This document shows positions 8,612-19,846 of a stretch of 64,000 nucleotides of DNA, one piece after another. Made by a program: the position numbers and the translations under genes. Below the pieces are notes generated by a model, which was given only the letters and a program-made list of their open reading frames with translations, was not told the DNA's origin and did not search any database. The DNA comes from Tepidicella xavieri (GTDB taxonomy: Bacteria; Pseudomonadota; Gammaproteobacteria; Burkholderiales; Burkholderiaceae_C), in assembly GCF_004363315.1 (NCBI RefSeq), contig NZ_SNYL01000009.1, forward strand, positions 1 to 64,000. The letters are read 5' to 3'. Every line of letters starts with the position of its first letter. Position 1 is the first letter of the stretch.

Positions 8612-9784
8612 ATGGCGACCATGCCGCAAACCACCGCGCCCACCACCTCCCCATCCACTCAACGCCCCTTGGCGCCTGCCGTGGCCGACTGGATCGAGCA
8701 GATCCAACTCGCCCGCCGGGAGCGACGCCAACTCTGCATCCAGGGGGGCGGCACCAAAGCCTTTCTGGGCACCGCAGCGGCTGGCGCCGACAGGCTCGAT
8801 ACCCGGACACACCGCGGCATCGTGGCCTATGAGCCCACCGAACTGGTGCTGACGGCCCGTGCCGGCACCCCGCTGACCGAGATCGAAGCCGCCTTGGCCG
8901 AGCACGGTCAGCACCTGGCGTTCGAGCCGCCCCGCTTCGGGCCCGCCACGATCGGCGGGGTGGTGGCCGCGGGCCTCAGCGGCCCGGCGCGCGCCAGCGT
9001 CGGCGCGGTGCGCGATTTCGTGCTGGGCGTGCACCTGGTCAACGGACGCGGCGAGTACTTGGAATTTGGCGGACAGGTGATGAAGAACGTGGCCGGCTAT
9101 GACGTCAGCCGCCTGCTGGCCGGCAGCCTGGGCACGCTGGGGGTGATGGCCCAAGTCTCCCTCAAAGTGCTACCAGTGCCACCGGCCGACGCCACCCTGC
9201 GCTTCGACATGCCCCAGGCCGAGGCCCTGCGACACCTGGCCCGCTGGCGGGGGCAGCCACTGCCGCTGCAGGCCAGCCTGTGGCAGGCTTCGCCCTCGGA
9301 CGCTCCGCACGCCCCTGGCCTGTACCTACGCCTGCGCGGCGCCCGGGCGGCGGTCGAATCGGCCTGCGAACGGCTGCTGCGCGAAGCGGGGGGGCAGCGG
9401 CTCGAGACCTGGGATGGGTGGGAACGCTGCCGCGAGCAGAGCCTGGACTTTTTTGCCCATCCCGCCTCCGCGCAGTGGGCATTGTGGCGCTTGTCGGTGG
9501 CGCCGACCCACCCGCCGCTCGACTTGCCCGGGCCGACGCTGATCGAATGGCACGGCGGGCTGCGATGGGTGTGGGCGCCGGTGGCGGAAAGCACCGCCCT
9601 GCAAAGTTTGGCCGAGCGGGCCGGCGGCCACGCGACGCTGTTCCGGCCGCCGGCCACCGGCGCGGCGGCCCTGCCGCGCCATGCGCCGCTGCCACGGCCG
9701 CTGCACACCTTGCATCAGCGGCTCAAAACCGCTTTCGACCCCGACCACGTCTTTACCCCCCTGCCCTGGACCGCCCAGGCCTGA
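8612..9784 (+). CDS. glcE: Glycolate oxidase FAD-binding subunit GlcE
   Basis: The protein (390 aa) is the second flavoprotein-like subunit of the GlcDEF glycolate dehydrogenase, which oxidises glycolate to glyoxylate. The N-terminal PCMH-type FAD domain shows CIQGGGTKAFLG near residue 46, then EFGGQVMKNVAGYDVSRLL and AGSLGTLGVM, which contact the cofactor. The length suits GlcE (about 350-400), shorter than GlcD. A GAGGG sequence lies upstream of the chosen ATG; M4 is a possible alternative. glcF follows after 15 nt. glcD is absent from this window, so the catalytic subunit must be encoded elsewhere. Confidence 0.93.
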   Translation: MATMPQTTAPTTSPSTQRPLAPAVADWIEQIQLARRERRQLCIQGGGTKAFLGTAAAGADRLDTRTHRGIVAYEPTELVLTARAGTPLTEIEAALAEHGQHLAFEPPRFGPATIGGVVAAGLSGPARASVGAVRDFVLGVHLVNGRGEYLEFGGQVMKNVAGYDVSRLLAGSLGTLGVMAQVSLKVLPVPPADATLRFDMPQAEALRHLARWRGQPLPLQASLWQASPSDAPHAPGLYLRLRGARAAVESACERLLREAGGQRLETWDGWERCREQSLDFFAHPASAQWALWRLSVAPTHPPLDLPGPTLIEWHGGLRWVWAPVAESTALQSLAERAGGHATLFRPPATGAAALPRHAPLPRPLHTLHQRLKTAFDPDHVFTPLPWTAQA

Positions 9785-9799
9785 GCCCCCCGCCACGCC

Positions 9800-11080
9800 A
9801 TGCAGACCCAACTCTCGCCCGAGTACCAAGGCACGCCCGACGGGCGCACCGCCGAAGCCATCCTGCGCAAATGCGTGCATTGCGGCTTTTGCACCTCCAC
9901 CTGCCCGACCTACCAATTGCTCGGCGACGAGCTCGACGGCCCGCGTGGCCGCATCTACCTGATCAAGCAGGTGCTCGAAGGCGCCACCCCCACGCGCGCC
10001 ACGCAGCAACACCTCGACCGCTGCCTGACCTGCCGCAACTGCGAATCCACCTGCCCCAGCGGGGTGGAGTATGGCCATCTGGTGGACATCGGCCGCAAGG
10101 TGGTGGAAGCCCGGGTGGAGCGGCCGCTGACCGAGCGCGCCTGGCGCTGGGTGCTGAAAGAGGGGCTGACCTCGCCGCTGTTCGCTCCGGCCATGAAACT
10201 GGGGCAGCACGTGCGCGGCCTGCTGCCCGAGACCCTGCGCGACAAAGTGCCGGCGCGACAGGAGGCCGGCCATTGGCCCACCCGCGCCCATGCCCGGCGC
10301 GTGTTGATGCTCGAAGGCTGCGTGCAGCCCGCCATGATGCCCAACATCAACACCGCCACCGCCCGGGTGCTCGATGCCGCGGGCGTGCAGGTCATCCGGG
10401 TGCCTCAGGCCGGCTGCTGCGGGGCCGTGCGCTTTCACCTGAATGATCAGAGCGGCGGGCTCACACACATGCGGGCCAACATCGACGCCTGGTGGCCTTG
10501 GGTGCGCCCAGATGCCCCCGAGCCGGTGGAAGCCATCGTGATGAACGCCTCGGGCTGTGGCGTCACGGTCAAGGAATACGGGCACCTGCTGCGACACGAT
10601 CCCGCGTATGCCGACAAGGCACGGCGCGTCAGCGAACTGACGCGCGACCTCAGCGAACTGCTGCCCGATCTGCTCCCTGCCCTGCGCCGCTTGCTGACGC
10701 ACCGCCGCCCTGCCTCCCCGGGGCCGCGCCTGGCCTTCCATCCGCCCTGCACGCTGCAGCACGGCCAACGCCTGCGCGGCGGGGTGGAGCAATGCCTGGC
10801 CGCATTGGGGTTTGAGGTGCAGATGGCCCGCAACGAATCGCACTTGTGCTGCGGCTCGGCCGGCACGTATTCGGTGCTCCAGCCCGATCTGGCGCGGCAG
10901 CTGCGCGATCGCAAGCTCGGACACCTGCGCGAACTGGAGCCGGCCGTCATCGTGTCGGCCAATATCGGCTGCATCACCCACCTGCAGTCGGGCACCGACA
11001 CGCCGGTGCGCCACTGGATCGAAGTGCTGGACGAAGCGCTGACGGCCGTGGCCGAGGAGGCCACCAGTCCGGCCGCCTGA
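9800..11080 (+). CDS. glcF: Glycolate oxidase iron-sulfur subunit GlcF
   Basis: A 426-residue electron-transfer subunit of glycolate dehydrogenase. Two [4Fe-4S] motifs open the protein: C25-x2-C-x2-C-x3-C35-P and C75-x2-C-x2-C-x3-C85-P. Two CCG-type cysteine domains follow, with [11 protein letters not shown] around residue 210 and [13 protein letters not shown] near residue 350, the pattern of heterodisulfide reductase subunit B. It passes electrons from the GlcD/GlcE flavins to the quinone pool. It follows glcE after 15 nt on the same strand. The sequence is complete. Confidence 0.96.
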   Translation: MQTQLSPEYQGTPDGRTAEAILRKCVHCGFCTSTCPTYQLLGDELDGPRGRIYLIKQVLEGATPTRATQQHLDRCLTCRNCESTCPSGVEYGHLVDIGRKVVEARVERPLTERAWRWVLKEGLTSPLFAPAMKLGQHVRGLLPETLRDKVPARQEAGHWPTRAHARRVLMLEGCVQPAMMPNINTATARVLDAAGVQVIRVPQAGCCGAVRFHLNDQSGGLTHMRANIDAWWPWVRPDAPEPVEAIVMNASGCGVTVKEYGHLLRHDPAYADKARRVSELTRDLSELLPDLLPALRRLLTHRRPASPGPRLAFHPPCTLQHGQRLRGGVEQCLAALGFEVQMARNESHLCCGSAGTYSVLQPDLARQLRDRKLGHLRELEPAVIVSANIGCITHLQSGTDTPVRHWIEVLDEALTAVAEEATSPAA

Positions 11081-11252
11081 GGCCGCCGGCCCGGCGCGCC
11101 GTCCAGAAATCGCGCTTCAGCGACATGATTTGCGGTGCTTCATGGCGCCGCCAGCCCGGTTTTGTGCAACAGTTCCCGATGCGCGTCGGGCATTTGCCAG
11201 CGCGCGGGCTGCCCCACAGCCACCCGGTCTGCCACCCCCCATTCTTGCCATC

Positions 11253-12416
11253 ATGCCGCGTCCCATCCTCGCCACCGTCCATCCGGCTGCTTTGCGTCAC
11301 AACCTGGCCCGCGCCCGACAGGCCGCAGGTGACGCCCAGGTATGGGCCGTCGTCAAGGCCAACGCCTACGGCCACGGCATCGAGCGGGTGTTCGACGCCC
11401 TGCGGGCCGCCGACGGCTTCGCCCTGCTGGATCTGGCCGAGGCCGAGCGCCTGCGGGCGCTGGACTGGCGCGGCCCCATCCTGCTGCTGGAAGGCACGTT
11501 CGAGCCGCGCGACCTGGAGCTGTGCTCACGCCTGAACCTGTGGCACGTGGTGCACCGGGAAGAACAGATCGACTGGCTGGCTGCTCACAAAACGCACCAG
11601 CCGCACCGGGTGTTCCTCAAAATGAACTCCGGCATGAACCGGCTTGGCTTTCGCCCGGAGGCGTTCCGGGCCGCCTGGACCCGCCTCAATGCCCTGCCGC
11701 AGGTGGAAGAAATCACCCTGATGACGCACTTCAGCGACGCCGATGGCCTGCGCCAAGGGCGCGAAGGCGTGCTGTATCAGGTCGAAGCGTTCGTGCGCGC
11801 CAGCCGGGACCTGCCCGGCGAGCGCAGCCTGTGCAACAGCGCCGCCACCTTGCGGCACGCGCTGGCGCTGCGGCTGGGCGATGACGACGCCGCCCCGGCG
11901 CTGGCCGCCGATTGGGTGCGCGCCGGCATCGCGCTGTATGGCAGCGCGCCCGACCATCCTGCCCATTCGGCCGCCGACTGGGGCTTGCAACCCACCATGA
12001 CCCTGTCCAGCGAACTCATCGCCGTGCAGCACGTGCCGGCCGGCGAAACCGTGGGCTACGGCTCCACCTACACCGCCGCGCAGGACATGCGCGTCGGCAT
12101 CGTGGCCTGCGGCTATGCCGACGGATACCCCCGGCATGCGCCGGGAGGCCAGACGCACGGGGCGCCGGTGCTCGTGCGCGGCGTGCGCACGCGGCTGGTC
12201 GGCCGCGTGAGCATGGACATGCTGGCGGTGGACCTCGGCCCGGTGGAGGCGGCCACCGGGCCCTGCCGCCCGGGCGATGAAGTGGTGCTTTGGGGCCGAA
12301 GCGCCCACGGCACCGTGCTGCCCGTCGATGAAGTGGCGCACGCGGCCGGCACCATCAGCTACGAGCTGCTGTGCGCCGTGGCCCAGCGGGTGCCGTTCCA
12401 GATAGACCCAGCCTGA
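11253..12416 (+). CDS. alr: Alanine racemase
   Basis: A 387-residue PLP enzyme interconverting L- and D-alanine for peptidoglycan. The cofactor lysine lies in [10 protein letters not shown] (K35), and the catalytic tyrosine is Y269 in VGYGSTYT. Other family blocks are [22 protein letters not shown] and the C-terminal [15 protein letters not shown] start it at ATG 11253, where homology begins ([18 protein letters not shown]); the frame upstream is open but unrelated. 172 nt separate it from glcF, so it may have its own promoter. The next gene starts only 67 nt downstream behind a strong promoter of its own. Confidence 0.96.
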   Translation: MPRPILATVHPAALRHNLARARQAAGDAQVWAVVKANAYGHGIERVFDALRAADGFALLDLAEAERLRALDWRGPILLLEGTFEPRDLELCSRLNLWHVVHREEQIDWLAAHKTHQPHRVFLKMNSGMNRLGFRPEAFRAAWTRLNALPQVEEITLMTHFSDADGLRQGREGVLYQVEAFVRASRDLPGERSLCNSAATLRHALALRLGDDDAAPALAADWVRAGIALYGSAPDHPAHSAADWGLQPTMTLSSELIAVQHVPAGETVGYGSTYTAAQDMRVGIVACGYADGYPRHAPGGQTHGAPVLVRGVRTRLVGRVSMDMLAVDLGPVEAATGPCRPGDEVVLWGRSAHGTVLPVDEVAHAAGTISYELLCAVAQRVPFQIDPA

Positions 12417-12432
12417 GCGATTGAATCACCCC

Positions 12433-12461
12433 TTGTACTCCAGGGGGTATGTTGCTATACT
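12433..12461 (+). promoter_or_regulatory. Strong sigma-70 promoter of the RND efflux operon
   Basis: TTGTAC (12433-12438), a 17-bp spacer and TATACT (12456-12461) form a near-consensus promoter immediately after the alr stop. Transcription should begin near 12468, about 16 nt before the membrane fusion protein ATG. The spacer is filled by a GC-rich inverted repeat, annotated separately, so the promoter looks built for repression. A 17-bp spacer argues against MerR-type activation. Confidence 0.7.
12436..12451. promoter_or_regulatory. CsoR/RcnR-family-like operator in the promoter spacer
   Basis: TACTCC-AG-GGGGTA with flanking G and T (on the other strand ATACCCCCTGGAGTAC) is an imperfect inverted repeat with 5 of 6 arm positions matching. 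G-tract operators flanked by TAC/GTA ends are typical of the DUF156 family (CsoR, RcnR, FrmR, CstR), repressors that sense copper, nickel, formaldehyde or persulfide. The element overlaps the -35 box and ends 4 bp before the -10 box, an ideal repressor position. No DUF156 gene is in the window, so the assignment is inference. Confidence 0.45.
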
Positions 12462-12483
12462 CGCGGGCATGGAGAGTATCGCC

Positions 12484-13629
12484 ATGTCCGCATCAACCGT
12501 TTCCACTTCTGCATGGATGGCCTCGCCCACTGGGCAGGCGCGTCGCCGTTGGGCGTTTTGGCTGGCCGCCGGGCTGGCCAGCCTCGCCCTGTCGGGCGCC
12601 TGGGCGCAGGCGCCGCAAGTCCCCGTGGCCGAAGTGACCCTGCGCCTGGTGGGCGAAGGGCTCACGCTCGACGGCACCCTGCAGGCCGTCAAGCAAAGCA
12701 CGCTGTCGGCCCAGGCCAGCGGCCGCATTCTGGAACTGCACGTGAAAGCCGGCGACCGGGTGCGCGCCGGCCAGGTGCTGGCGGTGATCGACGACCGCCT
12801 CACGCAAGCCGGCGTGGCCCAGGCCCGCGCCGGCGTGGCCCAGGCCGAAGCCGCCATCGCCCAGGCGGAGGTGGAGCTGCGCGATGCCCAGGCCCATCTG
12901 CAGCGCACCCGCGAGCTGCGGGCCCAGAACTTCGTGGCCCAAGCCGCGCTGGACATGGCCGAAGCGCGCCACCGCGCCGCCGAAGCCGGCGTGGCGCAAG
13001 CCAAGGCCGCGGCCACCCAGGCCCGCGCGGGAGAGTCGCAATCGGCGCTGGCCCAAGGCTTCACCCGCCTGACCGCGCCCTACGACGGCTACGTGCTCGC
13101 CACCCACGCCGAAGCGGGTGATCTGGCCGCCCCCGGCGTGCCGGTGCTCACGGTGTATGCGCCGCAGCCGCTGCGCGCCGTGGTGCATGTGCCGGCCTCC
13201 CGGGCGCATTTGGCCCAGCAGGCCCGCCGGGTGGAGGTGGAGCTGCCCGATCCGCAAGGCACGCAGTGGGTGGCGCCGGTGCGGCAGACCCGCCTGCCGG
13301 CCGCCGACCCGGTGTCGCAAACGGTGGAATGGCGGCTGGACCTGGCGCCGGAACATGCCGAACGGGTCGTTCCCGGGCAGCAGACCCGTGTGCGCTTCGT
13401 GGCCGGCGACCAGCAACGGCTGGTGGTGCCCGCATCGGCGGTGCTGCGCCGTGGTGAATTGACGGCCGTGTATGTGGCCGGCCCCAACGGCTTCGTGCTG
13501 CGGGCCGTGCGGCTGGGCGCCCACCATGGCGACGCGGGCGTGGAGGTGCTCACCGGCGTGAAGGCTGGCGACCGCGTGGCTCTGGACCCGGTGCGCGCCG
13601 GGCTGGCGGGTGCCCAGGCGGCCCGGTGA
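12484..13629 (+). CDS. RND efflux periplasmic adaptor (membrane fusion protein)
   Basis: A 381-residue HlyD/AcrA-type adaptor linking an RND pump to an outer-membrane channel. It has an N-terminal hydrophobic signal (WAFWLAAGLASLALSGAWAQA), a lipoyl/barrel-sandwich half with ASGRILELHVKAGDRVRAG, and a long alanine- and glutamine-rich coiled coil (about residues 100-185, many VAQAEA-like repeats). The second lipoyl half is RLTAPYDGYVLATHAEAGD, followed by beta-barrel and membrane-proximal domains. The ATG at 12484 is preceded by GGAGAG (12471-12476); an upstream ATG at 12469 is less likely. The RND gene follows after 10 nt. No heavy-metal His/Met-rich N-terminus is present. The substrate is unknown. 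Confidence 0.9.
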   Translation: MSASTVSTSAWMASPTGQARRRWAFWLAAGLASLALSGAWAQAPQVPVAEVTLRLVGEGLTLDGTLQAVKQSTLSAQASGRILELHVKAGDRVRAGQVLAVIDDRLTQAGVAQARAGVAQAEAAIAQAEVELRDAQAHLQRTRELRAQNFVAQAALDMAEARHRAAEAGVAQAKAAATQARAGESQSALAQGFTRLTAPYDGYVLATHAEAGDLAAPGVPVLTVYAPQPLRAVVHVPASRAHLAQQARRVEVELPDPQGTQWVAPVRQTRLPAADPVSQTVEWRLDLAPEHAERVVPGQQTRVRFVAGDQQRLVVPASAVLRRGELTAVYVAGPNGFVLRAVRLGAHHGDAGVEVLTGVKAGDRVALDPVRAGLAGAQAAR

Positions 13630-13639
13630 AGGAGGCGCC

Positions 13640-16900
<3,261 letters not shown>

Positions 16901-16963
16901 GGGTTGTCCGATGTGTCCCCCCGGTTGTGTCCCCTTGATTGATTGTTCCAAAGGAGTGTGAAA

Positions 16964-17188
16964 ATGACTGTCGAGCGTTATATCCGTGTGTTTGCCGGCC
17001 TGTTCATCATGGTGTCGCTGGCGCTGGGCGTCGAAGGCAGCCCGCTGTTCGTCAGCCCCTGGTTCCTGGCGTTCACGGCGTTCGTGGGGCTGAACCTGTT
17101 CCAGTTTGGCTTCACCAACTTCTGCCCGCTGGCCATCATCCTGAAAAAGCTCGGCGTGCCTGAAAGCAAGGCCAACTGCTGCAACTGA
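16964..17188 (+). CDS. DUF2892 (YgaP-like transmembrane domain) small membrane protein
   Basis: A 74-residue protein with two hydrophobic helices (FAGLFIMVSLALGV and FLAFTAFVGLNLFQFGF) and a cytoplasmic-facing tail with CPLAIILKKLGVPES. It corresponds to the transmembrane half of the rhodanese YgaP (DUF2892). An extra C-terminal Cys-Cys pair (KANCCN) closes the protein. A perfect AAGGAG at 16951-16956 decides the ATG at 16964, since an in-frame ATG at 16943 has no such site. Family members cluster with sulfide, persulfide and sulfite genes; that context and the cysteines suggest a thiol or sulfane-sulfur role, by inference. Confidence 0.85.
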   Translation: MTVERYIRVFAGLFIMVSLALGVEGSPLFVSPWFLAFTAFVGLNLFQFGFTNFCPLAIILKKLGVPESKANCCN

Positions 17189-17205
17189 CCCCACCGCCAC
17201 CCCCT

Positions 17206-18228
17206 ATGCCCACCGCCGCCCCCGCCCCGCTGAAGTTCCTCATGCCCGGCTGGTTCGCCCTGGTGATGGGGCTGTGCGGCCTGGCGCTGGCCTGGCATGC
17301 CGCAGCCCCTTGGCTGGGCGAGTTGGCCAATGGGGTGGCGCTGGTCATTGGGGCCCTGGCGGCAGGGGCGTTTGGCGTGCTGGCACTGGCTTCGTTGTGG
17401 CGCTGGCAGCGCCACCCGGCGGCACTGGCCGACGACCTCAGGCACCCCGTGCGTCACGCCTTCGTGGCCACGGTGCCGGTGTCGCTGCTGTTGCTGGCCA
17501 CGTTGGCGCATGCGCTGGGCCTGTCCGGCTGGGGGGTGCGCGGCCTGTGGTGGGCGGGCAGCTTGCTGCAATGGTGGGCCACGCTGTGGGTGTTGGGCCG
17601 CTGGCTGGCGCCGGCTGACGGAGCGGCGGCAGGCACGCCCGCCCCAGGGCTGTGGCCATCGGTCACGCCCGTGTTGTTCATCCCGGTGGTCGGCAACGTG
17701 GTAGCACCCCTGGCGGGCATCGGGCTGGGGCACGGACTTTGGGCTGCGGCCCAGTTCGGCATCGGCCTGCTTTTCTGGCCGGTGGTGTTGAGCCTGGTGC
17801 TGGCGCGGCGCATCGCCCACGGACCGCTGCCGGATCGGCTGCTGCCGGCCTGGGCCATCACCGTGGCGCCACCGGCCGTGGTGGGCATTGCACTGCTGCG
17901 CTGGAACGCCCCGCTGCCCGTGGTGAGCGCTTTGTGGGGCATGGCCTTGTTTGCCGCCCTGTGGGTGGGCGCGCAAGCGCGGCGCATCGCCAGCCAGCCC
18001 TTCGGCATCCCTTTCTGGGCCTTGTCGTTTCCGCTGGCGGCCTTGACCGTGCTCACCCTGCAACTGGGCAGCGTCACGGGCCTGGCCGGGTATCAGACCT
18101 TGGGGCTGGGGCTGCTGGCCCTGACGTCTCTGGTGGTCGTGGGCCTGTGCCTGGCCACCTGGCGCGGGCTGCGCGACGGCACCCTGCTGGCCCCAGAACC
18201 CGTCGCCACCCTCACGCCCGCCCCCTGA
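17206..18228 (+). CDS. TDT/SLAC1-family transporter
   Basis: A 340-residue membrane protein with about ten hydrophobic segments. It begins LKFLMPGWFALVMGLCGLAL, the opening motif of the tellurite-resistance/dicarboxylate transporter family that includes TehA, the plant SLAC1 anion channel and the fungal sulfite pump Ssu1. Typical internal blocks are LFIPVVGNVVAPLAG and a conserved PFGIPFWALSFPLAALT near the C-terminus. It follows DUF2892 by 17 nt and closes the RND operon. Anion export, possibly sulfite, is plausible from family and context but is not shown by residues. It is convergent with the GT gene, only 7 nt apart. Confidence 0.87.
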   Translation: MPTAAPAPLKFLMPGWFALVMGLCGLALAWHAAAPWLGELANGVALVIGALAAGAFGVLALASLWRWQRHPAALADDLRHPVRHAFVATVPVSLLLLATLAHALGLSGWGVRGLWWAGSLLQWWATLWVLGRWLAPADGAAAGTPAPGLWPSVTPVLFIPVVGNVVAPLAGIGLGHGLWAAAQFGIGLLFWPVVLSLVLARRIAHGPLPDRLLPAWAITVAPPAVVGIALLRWNAPLPVVSALWGMALFAALWVGAQARRIASQPFGIPFWALSFPLAALTVLTLQLGSVTGLAGYQTLGLGLLALTSLVVVGLCLATWRGLRDGTLLAPEPVATLTPAP

Positions 18229-18235
18229 CCGGGGG

Positions 18236-19813
18236 TCACGGCGCCCGCGCGCAATCGGCCAACCCGTAGCGCTCGCAGAACGGGTGGCCGAGCACCGGCA
18301 GCCACGACGGCACATGCTGGAAGCGCCGGGCCGCCTCGGCCAGCACACCGTCCCGGTAGGCCTGGTACCGAAAGCCTTCGCCGTCGAGCCAGTGGTAGGT
18401 CACGCCGTGCACCTCGAAACGGTGCGCCGAGACCCGCTCGAAATACGGCGCGTGCGCGGCCAAATCCACCGGCTGCCGCATGAACACGCGCACCCGGGCA
18501 CCGTCCCATGCCCGGAAATCCACCTGCAAGTCGTCCTGCCGGGCATGATGCCGGCCCACGCCATACACCGGCACGTAATGGCCGTCGTAATACCCCAGAA
18601 TGGCCGCCGGGCTGTAGGCTTCGGCCATCAGGCGAACTTCTGGTGCGCGGCCGCGATTCAGTTCGGCCAGGACGGCGGGGGCATGGCGCAGAAACACCAC
18701 TTTCTCATACCAGCGGCTGCCTTGCCACACACTCAAAGGCGCCGCAACGATCGCCACCACGGCCAGCCCATGCGGCACGGACAGCGCCACGGTCCACCGC
18801 CATGCCGTGCGCCAGCGAGGCAGAGGCAGCCGCATCGCCACCCAGGCCACGAAGAAAGGCACAAAGCCCAGCACCCAGTGCAGACCCACCTCCCGGCGCA
18901 TGGCCAACACGGCAAACAACAGCGCCGGAAAACCCCACAACACCGCCAGCACCCGGCCCATCCGCTCGTCACCGCCAGGGGCGGGGCGGCGATGGACATG
19001 CCCAAGCAGCCAGGGCGTGAACAGATACGTCATCATCAGCAGATACACCACCAGCGACTGCCATTGCCAGCCACCGTGAGGGTCATGCCGGTTGATGAAG
19101 TTGAAGCGGATGTTCGGCCAGCCATGCGTGGCGTTGAACCACAGGTTCAGCGCGATGCAAGGCAGCGCAAACAGGAACATCCACGGCAGTGCCCACCACC
19201 GTTGCCGCCGCCACAGCAAGATGTACACCGCATAGGCCAGACCGAGCAGCGCCGCAAAGTATTTGGATAGGAAGGCCAGCCCCACAAACACCCCGGCCAG
19301 CGCGTACCAACCGAGGCCCCGATCCGCTTGGGCCTCGGCACGCAAAAACGCCCAAGCCGATAGCGCCATGAACAGCACCAGCGGGGTATCCGTGGTCACG
19401 AGCACGAACATCCACGACCACGGCATGGCCAGATACACGGCACCGGCCCACCAGGCCGCGGCTTCATGAGAAGCCGGCAGGTAACGCCGAAGCGCGTCCA
19501 CCAGCCCCAGGGCGATCAGGCTGGTCACCGACAGCGTGGCCAGCCGCAGCGCCAGCGGATGATCCCCCAGCAGCCGCAACACCGCCAACCACCAGCCAAT
19601 CATGGGGGGATGGTCCGAATAGCCCCAAGCGGGATACACCCCCCACTGATAGAAAAAGGCTTCGTCCCCCGTCAGGGGGAAACCCGCGGCCAGCGCGATC
19701 TTGACCAGCAGCGTCAGCGCAAACGTCCAGACGAACACCCGGCGCGCGGCGGCCACGTCCTGCGGCGCATGGGCCCAGGCCCTCATCGGCGTCTGCGGGC
19801 CCATGTCACGCAT
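18236..19813 (-). CDS. GT-C family membrane glycosyltransferase (ArnT/PMT-like)
   Basis: A 525-residue glycosyltransferase of the GT-C fold (families 39/83). An N-terminal helix is followed by FPLTGDEAFFYQWGVYPAWG, with the Asp-Glu pair expected to be catalytic in the first periplasmic loop, then GYSDHPPMIGWW. About eleven more hydrophobic segments follow and a soluble C-terminal periplasmic domain with YYDGHYVPVYGVGRHHAR. Such enzymes use polyprenyl-phosphate sugars to modify lipid A, cell wall or proteins. It lies 33 nt after the HAD-UbiA gene on the same strand; the pair may make and use a polyprenyl-linked sugar. MGPQTP (19804) is an alternative start. Confidence 0.88.
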   Translation of the reverse strand: MRDMGPQTPMRAWAHAPQDVAAARRVFVWTFALTLLVKIALAAGFPLTGDEAFFYQWGVYPAWGYSDHPPMIGWWLAVLRLLGDHPLALRLATLSVTSLIALGLVDALRRYLPASHEAAAWWAGAVYLAMPWSWMFVLVTTDTPLVLFMALSAWAFLRAEAQADRGLGWYALAGVFVGLAFLSKYFAALLGLAYAVYILLWRRQRWWALPWMFLFALPCIALNLWFNATHGWPNIRFNFINRHDPHGGWQWQSLVVYLLMMTYLFTPWLLGHVHRRPAPGGDERMGRVLAVLWGFPALLFAVLAMRREVGLHWVLGFVPFFVAWVAMRLPLPRWRTAWRWTVALSVPHGLAVVAIVAAPLSVWQGSRWYEKVVFLRHAPAVLAELNRGRAPEVRLMAEAYSPAAILGYYDGHYVPVYGVGRHHARQDDLQVDFRAWDGARVRVFMRQPVDLAAHAPYFERVSAHRFEVHGVTYHWLDGEGFRYQAYRDGVLAEAARRFQHVPSWLPVLGHPFCERYGLADCARAP

Positions 19814-19846
19814 CCTGACCCCACAGCGCGATCCGGCCAGCCATGC

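Noticed and set aside
12433-12461. MerR-type promoter for the efflux operon
   Set aside because: MerR regulators need a 19-20 bp spacer with a dyad; here the spacer is 17 bp, which favours repression by a CsoR-like protein.
16912-16934. Direct repeat TGTGTCCCC, 14 bp apart, before the DUF2892 gene
   Set aside because: Short and without inverted symmetry or a nearby promoter; likely chance in a GC-rich spacer.
18221-18235. CCCCC-TGACC-GGGGG hairpin between the TDT and GT-C genes as a bidirectional terminator
   Set aside because: The stem is only 5 bp and neither side has a T-run; support is too thin to annotate.
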